DNA of 64,000 bases, taken from contig OX031065.1 of NCBI GenBank assembly GCA_943736015.1, positions 40,624,427-40,688,426 of the forward strand. Direction: 5' to 3'. This stretch comes from Tridacna crocea (taxonomy: Eukaryota > Mollusca > Bivalvia > Cardiida > Cardiidae). This document shows, piece after piece, positions 10,530 to 21,366 of this stretch (the first letter of the stretch is position 1; each line of letters begins with the position of its first letter). Under the pieces are notes generated by a model. That model ran no database searches, was not told the origin of the DNA, and saw only the letters and a list, made by a program, of their open reading frames with translations. A program made the translations under genes and the position numbers.

Positions 10530-10783
10530 ACTGGCTTGCAACAATCGAAAAGGGGTAGTGCTGTGAAGTGTCGTCTCGGACTAGCCTGTGCTGTCCGCGC
10601 GGGGTATTCAAAGACGACACTTTACTATTACATTAGATTTTCTTCTGTATTAGATTTGCACTATACAGAAAACTACATAAAAACGGAAAGTGTCATCTCG
10701 GTTTGGCCTGCGCGGACTGCGCATGCTGATCCAAGGCGACACTTCACGCAAATGTCCGAATGCCCTCTTTCGCGTGTTGCCAA
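10530..10783. mobile_element. TH (twin-hairpin) element, diverged
   Basis: Definition of the family: ends TTGGAGTGCAACACGCGAAA / inverse, with two successive hairpins built on GTCTCGGATCAGCCTGCGC...GCGCAGGCTAATCCGAGAC and a CATTAGATTTTGTGCTACAG-type spacer. In this copy both hairpins are present and the right end reads AAATGTCCGAATGCCC and CGCGTGTTGC. The forward open frame 10365-10832 is made largely of this repeat. Confidence 0.7.
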
Positions 10784-11249
10784 AAGTGAGCTGAAACTTT
10801 CTATAAGTCTCTTGAGAGCAATTCAAGTTTGAAGTCAAGGAATCTGAATATGCCAATTTTAGAGCTGGGAGAAAGGTCAAATTCTTTCACCATATTCGCC
10901 AACAATTATAAATTCAAATATTATTTAAATCCTGTGACATTTAAAGTCTTTCATTACCGACGTTAGTCTTACAGATATTTATTTTTATAAACTTCAAAGT
11001 ATAAAATGGACACCTTTCGCACTTTGTAGTCCTTTAATAACTCTCCGACTCATACTTTGGAATTCAGTATCTTGACATGTGCAGGGCAATAAATAATCCG
11101 TTCCAAAACTAAAATAGAATTAAAACATAAGGCCTATCTTACATTTTTTTCACCACTGGGACCTTTTTTCTCCCCTCCCCCTTTCTCCCTGCTTCTTCCC
11201 CCCCCCCCAACCCATTCTTAGTAGCATTTTTGTTTTTATACTACATTTA

Positions 11250-11405
11250 GAAGACAAAATAAATATGACTCTGAAATTGAAACTTGACTTCAGAAGAGTA
11301 TAAAACACTGTGGTAAATAGAGAAAATGCTTGTTACCAACATTTCTTCCATTTCCCACAATCTTTTCAGTAGGCTTCTTGTTAAACGTAAAAAACTATTT
11401 TACCC
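11250..11405 (-). mobile_element. PBM1, degraded
   Basis: R-side AGACAAAATAAATATGACTC and a damaged hairpin (GAGAAAATGCTTGTTACCAA) survive. The ends are unclear. Confidence 0.5.
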
Positions 11406-11509
11406 CTGAACGCAATTAAGCAATATTTAGGAGACATCAATCAGTAAAAAGCAGACATGGTTTTTTTTCTGCCTTCGAGAAACACACATGAAGAAAAGCA
11501 TCCTATTTC

Positions 11510-11993
11510 AAGGGTGACAACCTACGTCATAGCAGAGGTGTCGGAATAGCTGCCATTTTGTGCGCAAAGTGCAGATTAATTACTTTAAAAAGATAAATAT
11601 ATCTAAAATCTACTTAGAATACCTACTTCATCTGGTGACGGTAAACATATTTGTATTATTCGTGAAATCAAAATGCCATGAAACAATGTTGCAGCTCTAA
11701 ACACTTCAACACAATTATTCTTAACGGCATTGTATACGACACCTATTTTTAAATTGCACATGTGTCACCGTTTCGAAAATTGTGCGGAGTAATTGCAAAA
11801 TGAACGAAACTAATGAACAAAATATTAATGTATACTAACGAAGAAAGTTGTCAGGTACCATATGCACTGCTTTGTTTGGACAGATCCTCAATAACAATAA
11901 TGTACAAGCCGAAAAATTTACCTTTTAAAACGAAAATGGCGGATTCAAAATGTCTCCAATGACGTATGCTATATGATGTAGGTTGTTACCCCT
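11510..11993. mobile_element. TIR element with AAGGGTGACAACCTACGTCA ends (short copy)
   Basis: Shares its left end and its last about 70 bp (TTACCTTTTAAAACGAAAAT, TGGCGGATT, ending GGTTGTTACCCCT) with the 967-bp copy at 4468-5434, but is only 484 bp long. This suggests an internal deletion derivative. Confidence 0.65.
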
Positions 11994-11999
11994 GTATGT

Positions 12000-12321
12000 G
12001 GTAGTACAAATTCTTATTTAAAACTATGTTATGTGGCCTTGACCTTGGACTAAGGTGTCCTTTTCGTATATCATCAATTTATGCTCTATGTGACGTGCCT
12101 TTACATTGATTTGTGTGAAATATAATCTGTCTTTTGCAGTCTGTAAATTCCTAGTAGGTAGGTCTGTAGAGTAAAGTTGGACGTTGGCTTTCAAGGGCTG
12201 AAGTGTATTCTATCTATGTTCTGTGGTTTGTAAAAGTATAAAACAGGTGTCGATATCCTATGTCACAAGGCACTTGAGTTAGCTGATATGACCTTTTCGG
12301 CTTTTCAGGCGAGAAGAAGTG
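12000..12321. other. No recognised gene or repeat
   Basis: AT-rich spacer with nothing I can support. Confidence 0.45.
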
Positions 12322-12534
12322 TTAACCCCTTATCCTGCTAAGTAACTAAAATACAAATTTCAATTCGATGGCAAAAACCCAAAGATTGCTATTTCAAAGT
12401 TATGATTTTGGGAATAATATCTCCTTATCGGATAGTGTAAATCCTAGATCAGACTGCACGTTCTGTGCACTCTGATCTTAATATACGCTGTCCGCAAAAG
12501 GTCAATAAGACGTGCTTAGCAGCCAAAGGGTTAA
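12322..12534 (-). mobile_element. PBM2, full reference copy
   Basis: TTAA at both ends, left CCCCTTATCCTGCTAAGTAA, central hairpin GATCAGACTGCACGTTCTGT, and right CTTAGCAGCCAAAGGGTTAA. At 213 bp it is one of the two clearest copies for defining the family ends. Confidence 0.85.
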
Positions 12535-12835
12535 CGAATCTCAATTAAAATGAATCTAGAATAGTATAGATTTCATTTCTTAAATACAGATACCTCAAAA
12601 ATGGAAGACAACAAAAAACTGAACATGATTAATATAAGATCTCATTTCTTCATAAGTTGTTTATTAAATGTTTTATATACATTCATTAGATATTGGAAGC
12701 CATTCGCTCTTCTTTATAAACAGCTTTTGATGTCAGACAAAAAATTTTGATATGATAGAAAACTTTTGCATAACGTCTTTTTCCTGGTGTCATACAGAAT
12801 TAAAAATGATGTTTCCCCACCTAGATATACATCCT

Positions 12836-12990
12836 CAACCCTTTACCGAAAATACGAAAATAGTTTAGACATGTCTGTATTAAAAACTTACGATTGCGTA
12901 AGATATTTCAAATATGAATTCCATTTTGAAATCTGTCTGTGAAAGGGAGGAAAAATGTGGGAAAAGAAGAAAGTGTTGGTAGCGGGGGTG
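12836..12990 (-). mobile_element. PBM1, 3'-truncated
   Basis: R end CAACCCTTTACCGAAAATAC, then a degraded body stopping just after the first hairpin arm (TGTGGGAAAAGAAGAAAGTG). Confidence 0.45.
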
Positions 12991-13158
12991 TGGAGGCGTG
13001 GGGTTCCACCAATAAATATTCCACTTAAAAAGTGAAAAGAAAACACTAACCAAGTATTTACATCAGAATCTGAACTTTGACACAGTACTAAAATAAGAAG
13101 AGAAAATGTGCAAAAATCGGTACAAAAACAACTAAAATGTTAAGGAAATCGCAGAAAG

Positions 13159-13348
13159 CCGGTGTAATGCAGAAAAATGACCCCCATTACAAAATGACCC
13201 CAGGTCATTTCTCGCCGTAGAGGAATGACCCATGGGTCATTTTTCGACGTAGAAAAATGACCCGGGTCATTATTCTACGTCGAGAAATGACCCGGGGGTC
13301 ATTTCTCGACGTAGAGAAATGACCCATGGGTCATTATTCTACGTCGTC
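13159..13348. mobile_element. GAC element lacking its right end
   Basis: Left end GCCGGTGTAATGCAGA, then about six AATGACCC/GGGTCATT palindromes spaced by TCTACGTCGAGA-type joints. The GCATTACACCGGC terminus is absent, so it is truncated on the right. Confidence 0.7.
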
Positions 13349-13793
13349 AACCAACTCAAAGCATGCATCCATTGCTGAATCTAGGCTTAAAAGAGCATGA
13401 CCTCAGACAGTTGTCCTGAAACTACGTGTAGTTCAAGGACAAAATAATAGTGACGCATTACAACTCAAAACGCGCGTTCGTAAACCCGCCAATCTAAAAG
13501 GCGTTGCGAACAGAGCTTAGCTTTCTGTCGTTCTTGTATGGCTTTTTCTACCTATCCGTGTCTGTCAGTCAATTAGAGAGTAGGACAAACTGTAAGTTAG
13601 TTGTTGATCAATGTATTTCATTTGTATGAAATATAATTATGATCAATAACTTATAATGACCAAAATTTACGTAAGTTGATAGCCCGTGACCCTATCGATG
13701 TATTCAAACCAGTATGTTCTGAAGGATTACATAAGGCATTTACTCCTAGTTCTTGTGGCTTTTGTGTCGTTTGTGGCTTTGGATTTTTATTCA

Positions 13794-14610
13794 TTTTTAG
13801 CTCACCTGAGCAACAAGTGCTCATCCGTGTCTGTCGTCCAACATCTGTCGTCCAGGCGTCAATATTTACCTCGTTTGCACTATATGCCACAGTGTCAGGT
13901 ACTCATAACATTTGGTCGGATTGTTTGTCTTGATGATATTGCGGACAAGTTCAAAATTTTGGGTTAAATAGTTAAAGAAGCTTGTGTGGACTCTACAAAA
14001 CTCTTTCTTAGTCCGATACGCTTGATACTTGGTCAGGACGTTTATCTTGATAATATCTTGGAAAAGTTGGTCATGTCACTTTGTCAGTTACTCATAAGTT
14101 TTGGAGGGATTGTTTGTCATGATATCTCGAACAAGTTTAGAATTTGGTCACGCCGAGTCAAAAAATAGGTCATAGAACGAAATCCTAGAAATTTTGTGCA
14201 CTCTTTCCGAGGCCATAATATGGAGTGCAACACGCGAAAAGGGCCATTCGGACATTTGCGTAAAGTGTCATCTCGGATCAGCGTCTGCAGTCCGCACAGG
14301 CTAATCCTAAACGATACTTTCTGATTTTATGTGATTTTCTGTTTTACGCAAGTCTACTGTAGCACAAAATCTAATGTAGTCGTAAAGTGCCGTCTCGGAT
14401 TAGCCTGCGAGGACTGCGCAGGCTAATCCGGGACGACAGTTTACTCAAATTTCCGAATGCACCTTTTGGCGTGTTGCACTCCAATTATGAGGCCACATTT
14501 TCGGCCTGGGGCTGTTAAAGATATGTCAGAATATCTGTCTTGATGATAGTAAAGACAATCATGTAATCGAGTTTTGTGGGGTCAAAAATCTCGGGGCTAA
14601 ATCTTAGAAA
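13794..14610 (-). mobile_element. CTCACC-type mollusc repeat, interrupted by a TH element
   Basis: It starts TTTTTAGCTCACCTGAGCAA, followed by CGTCCAACATCTGTCGTCCA and the repeated phrase TTGTTTGTCTTGATGATAT...GACAAGTT. The TH element at 14217-14488 splits it at GAGGCCA. The open frames at 13676-14168 are parts of this repeat, not a gene. Confidence 0.65.
14217..14488. mobile_element. TH element inserted in the CTCACC repeat
   Basis: Inverted ends TGGAGTGCAACACGCGAAA / CGTGTTGCACTCCA enclose both hairpins. The 7-mer GAGGCCA occurs at 14210-14216 and 14489-14495 (8 bp if one mismatch is allowed), a likely target duplication in hAT-like size range. Confidence 0.8.
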
Positions 14611-15416
14611 AACCTTGTTGGTGGTCTTACTTCGTATTTGATCGTTAGTATTTAATTCATTCTTTGATAATTATCAAAACAGAACTGTTCTATTCCATTC
14701 ACTTTAATGTTAAACTCCCTGTTTTATTAGAGGAGGTATCAATATGTCCTTGAATATTTAGATTAATTACAGACCTATCATAACTTGACATAAAAAGTTT
14801 TGAGAGATATATTCGTCACGCCTTTATGTATAAAACCGCTTCGTGATTTATGAGTCAGTCAACTTTAAAGCACTTTAACTATTTCGTTTTCATCTAACTG
14901 ATATACAGAATTCCCAGACGGCCACTCCTTGCATGGTAGGTCACATATGTGCGGCATTCTGGGAGACATAGAGAATATTTGTTTTTTTCGGTGAAAGATC
15001 GAAATTTATTTCATCGAGTGGACACCATCGGTAATATATTCACGAGTGGCGCAGCCACGAGTGAAAATATTACCGATGGTGTTCACGAGATGAAATAAAT
15101 TTCGATCTTTCACCCAAACAAAACAAATATTCTATTTATTTCATGCTTTTAACCCTTTCTGGGAGGAGCTTTATCAAAATTCAGTACATTTCTTTTCCCT
15201 TATTCCCCGTGGCGTACCCCTCCCGCATAGCAACGTTACGTCAAGCGCGAGAAATGTAAGGTACGTGGGGTGATCAAAAAGATCGTGGACTACCTCGTTA
15301 TTTTGAAAACTACTACACGTAGAATTACAAGATTTTGCATAGATGAGCACCAATTATGTGGTAACTGGCTCAAGCTTTCAAATGTCGTTATATTCAGGTA
15401 GGTAAAGTATGACGTC

Positions 15417-15872
15417 TTATTTCATGCTTTCCGGTGGGATATCGAGAAATAGCAGTGAAAATATTTTTCGATCTTACACTGTTACCACCAGTGAAAATAC
15501 CGATTTTCACGTTCTTGTTGCCTAGGTAAATTGCGTGTGCCTAACAACCAGATGGGAAATATGACGTCATATACCTTACATTTCTCGCACTTGACGTAAC
15601 GTTGCTATGCGGGAGGGGTACGCCACGGGGAATGAGGGAAAAGAATTGTACTGAATTTTGATAAAGCTCCTCCCAGAAAGGGTTAAAAGCATAAAATAAA
15701 TAGAATATTTGTTTTTTTCGGTGAAAGATCGAAATTCATTTCATCTCGTGGACACCATCGGTAATATTTTCACTCGTGGCTGCGCCACTCGTGAAAATAT
15801 TACCGATGGTGTCCACTCGATGAAATAAATTTCGATCTTACACCGAAAAAAACAAATATCCTCTATATCTTA
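15417..15872 (-). mobile_element. NEST element copy 2, inserted inside the mariner
   Basis: A complete copy in the opposite orientation to copy 1, running TTATTTCATGCTTTCCGG to ACAAATATCCTCTATATCTT. It is flanked by ATGACGTC at 15409-15416 and 15873-15880, a probable 8-bp target duplication. The caveat is that ATGACGTC also occurs inside NEST elements. Confidence 0.75.
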
Positions 15873-15939
15873 ATGACGTCATATACCGCATTAGCGGATT
15901 AAAATATCGGACGACGTTTTATTTTAGCTGGGAGTAATC

Positions 15940-16970
15940 ATAAAGTTTTACGTCGAACTCGAAAAGTGTTTATCGGAAATCAAAAGGGATTTAGAACCAG
16001 TTAGAGGGGACTCTGTGCTCAAGAAATCTGATATTTGTACATCGATCGGACTTGTTTAGACAAGGGTGCGATACTGTAAAAGATGACCTTGAATCTGGCC
16101 GTCCATCAACATCAGTCAGAGACAAAACCATAACGGCTGTAGAGCACCATGTAAAACAAGATCGCCGAGATGCTGTCAGGAAAATAGCTTATATATTTGA
16201 CCTTTCATATAGAAATGTCCACCGGATTTTGACAGGGAATCTTGGAGTGTAGCGTAATTGCACAATGCGAGTACCTCGGCAACTGACGCCCGAGAAAATT
16301 GCGGTTAGAATCGAAATCTTTGAAGAAATTTCTGAATGCATTAGGGTAGAGGGGTCAAACTTTACTGATCGTATGATTATATGCTATGAAAGATAGGCAC
16401 ACCGTAACGAGACTGAATATAAACAACAAAGCAGCGTTTTGAAACATTCAACATCGCCTTCCGCTGGTAAAGCTAACCTTTCTAAGTCACTTGGCAAAGT
16501 TATCTTTATCAAGTATCTCTGTTCCCCTCTTTTTCTTATATATCATGTTGTATCTATACATACTACAGTCAATAGTGAGTTTTATGCTCACACTATTCAG
16601 ATGAATTTCAAATACATGGTACGAAAAACTTAGCCAGAAGTCCTGCAGGGTGACGTCACTTTCACCAGAATAACGCCCTAGCTCACAGAGCCACACTTGT
16701 ACTGGAAACTTTGCAAGAACTAAACATGGAAAAACTTAGCAATGATCCGTATAATTTAGTCCTTACTCAATGTGTCCTCTGACTAATACCTGTTTTGAAA
16801 GATTCTCTATGTGGCACGCACTACTAGAGCAGAGAGGAGCTAGCCCTCGTTAAATCCGGGTCCATGATGGTAAGGTCACGTGACGCCTTCCTGCACGTGC
16901 TTCGCTCATGGAAATCAAGAATGAATAAGTGCATAGAACTAAGAGGTGGTTATTTTAAAAAATAGTGAAC
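15940..16970 (+). pseudogene. mariner transposase, degenerate
   Basis: The N-terminal helix-turn-helix part reads KDDLESGRPSTSVRDKTI then RRDAVRKIAYIFDLSYRNVH (stop at 16250), typical of mariner / GVQW3-like proteins. It resumes in another frame as VPRQLTPEKIAVRIEIFEEI, then LKHSTSPSAGKANLSKSLGK, and ends with CIELRGGYFKK, the usual mariner C-terminal motif. The central DDE/D catalytic block (HDNARPH-type) is not readable and several stops and frameshifts intervene, so it is inactive. Confidence 0.85.
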
Positions 16971-17262
16971 ACTCCAAGTCGCTATTTATAACAATATTCC
17001 GATACCAGCACTGGTCCACGTTCTTTCTGATCACCCCTCGTATATGACGTCATATTTCCCATCTGGTTGTTAGGCACGCGCAATTTACCTAGGCAACAAG
17101 AACGTGAAAATCGGTATTTTCACTGGTGGTAACAGTGTAAGATCGAAGAATATTTTCACTGCTATTTCTCGATATCCTACCGGAAAGCATGAAATAAAGA
17201 GGTTTATTCTATCCTCGTCACGCATTATCTCAAGCTAGTCATCCCATAAAAAAAGATATAAT

Positions 17263-17528
17263 TGGCCTGCAACACGCAAAAAGGGGCATTCGGAATTTTC
17301 CGTAAAATCATCGGACGTCTCGGATCAGCCTGAGTAATCCGCGTAGGCTAATCCGAGACGACACTTTTCGTTTATATGCAATTTTCTGTTTTGCGCATGT
17401 CTACTGAAGGACAAAATCTAGTGTAATTGTAAACTGCAGTCTCGGATTAGCCTGCGCGGCCTGCGCAGGTCTGATCCGAGACGACGCTTTACGCAAATGT
17501 CCGAATGCTCCTTTGGCATATTGCAGGT
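17263..17528. mobile_element. TH element
   Basis: Left CCTGCAACACGCAAAAAGGG, both hairpins present (second one with GCGCGGCCTGCGC), right AAATGTCCGAATGCTCC and TATTGCAGG. Confidence 0.75.
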
Positions 17529-18154
17529 ACATGTATATAGTATTAGGTCTAAATATCAATGGAATCACATGGAATCATTAAGAAAAATTGTTTTTTGACA
17601 GGTAGAAAGTTTACCAATAGCATGAAAGTTTTGACCCATGTCAGCCAGCGTCAATTTTTGGAAATGTGTTAAAGCCCCTATTGACAGAGCATATTTCATT
17701 TACTTTTATACCTTATATTTCGCCATAATCATTAATTAAACAACAAAATGCGACACAATTCTCATAATCTCTCTCTCTCTCTCTCAACGTGAAACAGAGT
17801 CCTTTGTCAGGTTAAATTAATGATGTCAATCACTGTCTGTGATCAAGCAGCAATATCTACAAGAGTTATTTCCCTTGATTCATGGAGCGACGAGCTATCG
17901 CAAACAAGTGTTTCGTCCCGTTCGTTGCGGACCCGTGGGTGCTCTTTTCTGGTTTTGAGTGGAAGTGTTTTTAAATGCATTTATGCTTTATGCCATTATT
18001 ATTTCTTTCAATGTCAAAATTTGAAAATATTGACCTAGATTATACAACTATGGGCCTGACTCTCACTACTTTGAAAATAACATGGAAACTGTTGTATTTG
18101 ATTCCCCGCTACTCTTGCGCCTTAAAAGGGTATGAGCTTTGTTAAATGCATCTA
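17529..18154. other. No gene recognised; (CT)n at 17769-17785
   Basis: Contains a 17-bp CT microsatellite. The forward open stretch at 17820-18038 shows no domain or splice evidence. Confidence 0.5.
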
Positions 18155-18366
18155 ATAACCCGTATAACCCGCTGAATCACTAAAACGAAATTTTCAATTC
18201 GACAGTAAAAAAAACAAATATTGCTGTTTCAAAGTTATGTTTTCGGAAATGATATCTCCTTATCGGACTGTGTAGATCAATGATCAGAATGCACGTTCTG
18301 TGCAGTCTGATCTTAATCTACACTTTCCGCAAACGATCGGTGAATCTTGCTAAGCAGCTTAAGGGT
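18155..18366 (-). mobile_element. PBM2, full copy with degraded ends
   Basis: Internal ATCTCCTTATCGGACTGTGT, hairpin CACGTTCTGTGCAGTCTGAT and right CTTGCTAAGCAGCTTAAGGG. Confidence 0.75.
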
Positions 18367-18881
18367 AAATTTTATTTTCAATTCGCTCCACAAATGTCTT
18401 TTTTTAAAGGGGGCGAAATACATCTACCCTTTAAAATAAACACTTGTACCTGAATGCTTTCGCTGTAAAACATTTGGTCTACAGTACCAAATAGTTCTTC
18501 GATAAATATCAAAAGTGCTTTGAATTTCTGAAGACAGCATTAGCATAATAAAACCAAACTAGACAGCTACGAGCGACTCCTCCTTTTACAATAATGTTTT
18601 TCAAACAATCGTTTTATTCAGGACGAGAAAAAATTCGTCTGTTGGAGGAAATGAACGAAACATGCATATCTGTTACAAAATGAAGGTTGGCTCATTTTTC
18701 ATGTGAAATTTGACACTATTTAAAATCACCCGCTGCAGATAGTTAAACATGTTTGGATTTTTTATTCTATTTGTCATCGAAGTTTTAAACGCCATCCCAG
18801 ACAGTTTTGTTGTTGTTGTTTTAGTTGGTTTTTCGCCCCTCCGCCTTTAAGTAAGAAATGAACCTTCCCTATTACGTGTAT

Positions 18882-19108
18882 CTCTTTACCAAACGATAAA
18901 ATTTAAGAATGTTCCAAATTGAAAGCACTTGTAGACGACAAATTAATTAAACGTAACTCAGATTTTGAAATTTGTTTCCAGCAGGGTAGAAAACATTGTG
19001 GGAAAAGAAGAAAATGCTGGCTTCCAGCATTTTATCCTTTTCCCACAATGTTTTCAAACGTTTTCTATCTCAGGGTCGTGAAAACCAGGGATTCTTTGGT
19101 AAAGTGTT
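18882..19108 (-). mobile_element. PBM1, full copy
   Basis: R end TCTTTACCAAACGATAAA, hairpin GAAAATGCTGGCTTCCAGCA (3-base centre), right end TTTGGTAAAGTGTTA. Confidence 0.8.
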
Positions 19109-19330
19109 ACCTGTTACAAGATGACAATATTTCAGACATGTCCAAACTAAAAGCACTTTCTAGCCACACGTTTAACAAGATTCGGTTAATGAAATCTGCC
19201 TTTAAAACAGTAGAAAACATAGGAAATTGAGAATTCGCCATACCAATAATTCCTCCTTATTCCACAATGTTTTTAGCCATTTTTCCTGGGATGGTTAAAA
19301 AATAATGTTGTTTGTGAAAGGCTTTGTTAA
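19107..19330 (-). mobile_element. PBM1, diverged, abutting the previous copy
   Basis: Starts TTACCTGTTACAAGATGACA directly at the end of the preceding copy. The hairpin is decayed (GAATTCGCCATACCAATAAT). Confidence 0.6.
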
Positions 19331-19344
19331 CCGGAGTAATATCT

Positions 19345-19530
19345 TAATTTTTAGGCTGCTTAGCTCGACTTTGCGGGCTTTTTTGTGACAGCGTAGATCA
19401 AGATTAGACTGTACAGAACGTGGTGTATGACCTTGGATCTGCACTGTCCGATATGAGACTTCTCTGATGATGAGAATCATTAAAACTATGGTGTTTCTGT
19501 TTGTAGCGTTATTACAGCTTAACGCCATTT
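19345..19530 (+). mobile_element. PBM2, diverged
   Basis: GGCTGCTTAGCTCGAC at the left, GTAGATCAAGATTAGACTGT hairpin arm and GATCTGCACTGTCCGATATG. Confidence 0.55.
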
Positions 19531-19715
19531 TTAAATAGCTTAGGTCATATCATAGCGGTCAGTCCCACACCCGTGTTTCCTGGCTTCCTAAAACCAGTAC
19601 TGACACAGCTTTCTTTCCAAAGCCACTGACTTTTTTTCTCACATGCCTCAGAGATGAGAGGCGGAAGAAAAGTCAGTCATAACCAGGCCCTGAACGAACC
19701 CGCAACCTCCAGGGC
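19512..19715 (-). mobile_element. Mollusc SINE
   Basis: The minus strand has B-box-like GGTTGCGGGTTCGTTC, then GACTTTTCTTCCGCCTCTCA, ACTGACCGCTATGATATGAC and AAAAATGGCGTTAA. The GGCGTTAA tail matches that of the SINE at 478-609. The overlap with PBM2 at its right edge is not resolved. Confidence 0.6.
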
Positions 19716-19734
19716 CTGTATTTACTGTATTTTT

Positions 19735-19815
19735 AAGAACTTTCTTAGTCTTATTCTCCAGAATTTTCCACATTTGTAAGTAACACAACTTCTGATTGGC
19801 TAAACCATTTTTCTG
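19735..19815. repeat. Fragment of the GATTGGCTAAACC hairpin repeat
   Basis: TAGTCTTATTCTCCAGA...GTAACACAACTTCTGATTGG and CTAAACC match one arm of the elements at 48503-48640 and 60228-60370. Confidence 0.5.
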
Positions 19816-19984
19816 TACATTTTTCCGTACTTTGATATTATCTCTAAGCGTAATGATGGGGTAAAACTATTTTTGAACAGATTTAAATCTTATGTAGAGT
19901 AAACTGATCAAACCAGGAACAAAAAGCCAGTGACTTCACAATCTGTATACGATGACAACCAAGTGGTCTGAACAAACCTATTGC

Positions 19985-20125
19985 GTTTTCTCGAAATAGC
20001 ATTTCGTTTTAACGATTTAGTATTTCGTTTTCTCGAAATAGTATTTCGTTAAAGCGATTTAGCATTTCGTTTTCTCGAAATAGTATTTTGTTTAAACGAT
20101 TTAGGATTTCGTTATTTCGAAATAA
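19985..20125. repeat. 44-bp tandem repeat of TTTCGTTTTCTCGAAAT
   Basis: Three units of TTTCGTTTTCTCGAAATAGT plus ATTTCGTTTTAACGATTTAG. Each unit contains the self-complementary TTTCG...CGAAA. The minus-strand frame across it (20009-20218) just translates the repeat. Confidence 0.75.
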
Positions 20126-20221
20126 AAAATGTGTATAGAGCATGACACCTACCGGGCTCCGTAAAATTCGAATTTGTGGACGACAAATGAATTTTGCTCC
20201 GACTATGGCACGTGTCAAAGT

Positions 20222-20652
20222 ATATAGGGGATATTTCTTGTTTTTCTTTAGGTGAAAGATCGAAATTTATTTCGCCGAGTGAACACCATCGGTAATATTC
20301 TAAAATTTTAAAATGTTACCGATGGTGTTCACGGGATGAAATGAATTCCGATCTTTCACTGAAAAAAAAAATATTCTAATTATTTCATGCTTTTAACCCT
20401 TTCTGGGAGGAGCTTTATCAAAGTCCAGTCCAGTTCTTTTCCGTTATTCACCTCCCGCATAGCAATTCATTACAATATTACGTCAAGCGCGAGAAATGCA
20501 AGGTAAATGACGTCATATTTCCATCTGGTTGTGGGGCATTTAGGCAACAAGAAGTTGAAAATCGATATTTTCACTAGTCGTACCCGTTTAATATCAAAAA
20601 ATATTTTCACTGCTATTTTTCGATATCCTCCCTGAAAGCACGAAATAAGTAG
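20222..20652 (+). mobile_element. NEST element copy 3
   Basis: Uninterrupted: hairpin GGTGAAAGATCGAAATTTAT ... GATCTTTCACT, then the GGGAGGAGCTTTATCAAA block, ATGACGTCATATTTCC and a terminal GAAAGCACGAAATAA. It is more diverged than copies 1 and 2. Confidence 0.75.
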
Positions 20653-20655
20653 ATA

Positions 20656-20745
20656 TATGGAAAACATTGAAGGAAAAGGAGCAGATGCATTTGCATATTA
20701 AACCAATGGAAAAGATGACTCATTTTTTTCACAATACAAGCCTGT
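20656..20745. mobile_element. PBM1 fragment
   Basis: Only GGAAAACATTGAAGGAAAAG plus GAGCAGATGC is similar to the hairpin arm. Confidence 0.3.
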
Positions 20746-20790
20746 GCTTTGATAACCCTGAGGAAGAATGACTTACATTTTGCTTTTTGT

Positions 20791-20877
20791 CATATCGTTG
20801 GTTTACTTCGAAAACCTGGTAACCACAGCTTGTTACAAGCTGCAGTTACGATGTTTTAGAAGTAAACAGACGATATG
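20791..20877. repeat. GTCGGTTTACTTC hairpin repeat
   Basis: CATATCGTTGGTTTACTTCG pairs with AGAAGTAAACAGACGATATG across about 45 bp containing AACCTGGTAACC...GTTACGATGTTTT. The same hairpin occurs at 36043-36120. Confidence 0.65.
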
Positions 20878-20879
20878 AT

Positions 20880-21294
20880 GTTTTGTAACTTCAAGACAAC
20901 AAAAATTCCCAAAGCCAGGATCAGGCCAGTATTGATTCGTGTACCGCAAATAATTTTCAGTCTGAACTCTAACATTTTTCATCTAGTAAAGAGTCAAACT
21001 AAACAAAAGAAGTTGCAGAGCAATTTGTGTTTGAATAAAAAAATGTTTATGCACGACGCTAAATGTTTTAAGTTATCTCCGAAAAGAATCTTCGATGTCA
21101 GTCGATATCATTGCGTCAGTTTACAAAAAGGATATTAAGTGTCAATGAAGTGCAATGAAACGGATTTGTTTACCCATTTAGGGACACGCACGAATATCTT
21201 CTACATCCCTCTGTACTACATCACACCATATTCGGGAAAATGAAAAAAAAAAGCGCTTGAAACATCAATTTTATCTTTATCAAATTCTCTCCTT
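20880..21294. other. No gene recognised; ends in a C/CA run
   Basis: The open stretch 20875-21138 (+) has no domain or splice support. Confidence 0.4.
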
Positions 21295-21320
21295 CCCCCC
21301 CCCCCCCCCCACACACACAC
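21295..21320. repeat. C16 followed by (CA)5 microsatellite
   Basis: Sixteen consecutive C then ACACACACAC. Confidence 0.9.
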
Positions 21321-21366
21321 CCCTTCCAACATACAAGTAAGTCCTTTTGGCGTTTCCTTTTTTCCC

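Larger units (their letters stand above)
15264..17040 (+). mobile_element. mariner element with TA target duplication
   Basis: Ends are CGTGGGGTGATCAAAAAGA... (15264-15288) and its imperfect inverse (17016-17040, 22 of 25 matching), flanked by TA at 15262-15263 and 17041-17042. Removing the element restores AAGGTATATGACGTC, exactly as found in the intact NEST copy. Total length is 1777 bp; without the second NEST copy and its 8-bp duplication it is about 1.31 kb, the usual mariner size. It contains the transposase pseudogene at 15940-16970. Confidence 0.9.
14967..17200 (+). mobile_element. NEST element copy 1, split by a mariner element
   Basis: The two parts are 14967-15261 and 17043-17200. 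Part one holds a long hairpin (GGTGAAAGATCGAAATTTAT at 14991 paired with its inverse ending near 15113) and the GGGAGGAGCTTTATCAAA block. Part two holds ATGACGTCATATTTCCCATC through GAAAGCATGAAATAA. Joining them gives about 453 bp, matching the uninterrupted copy at 15417-15872. The exact outer ends are uncertain. Confidence 0.75.

Noticed and set aside
10365-10832. 155-codon forward frame
   Set aside because: Its second half is the TH element and the first half has no domain or splice evidence.
13676-14168. Overlapping forward frames with a hydrophobic start
   Set aside because: They are parts of the CTCACC mollusc repeat, and several frames are open at once.
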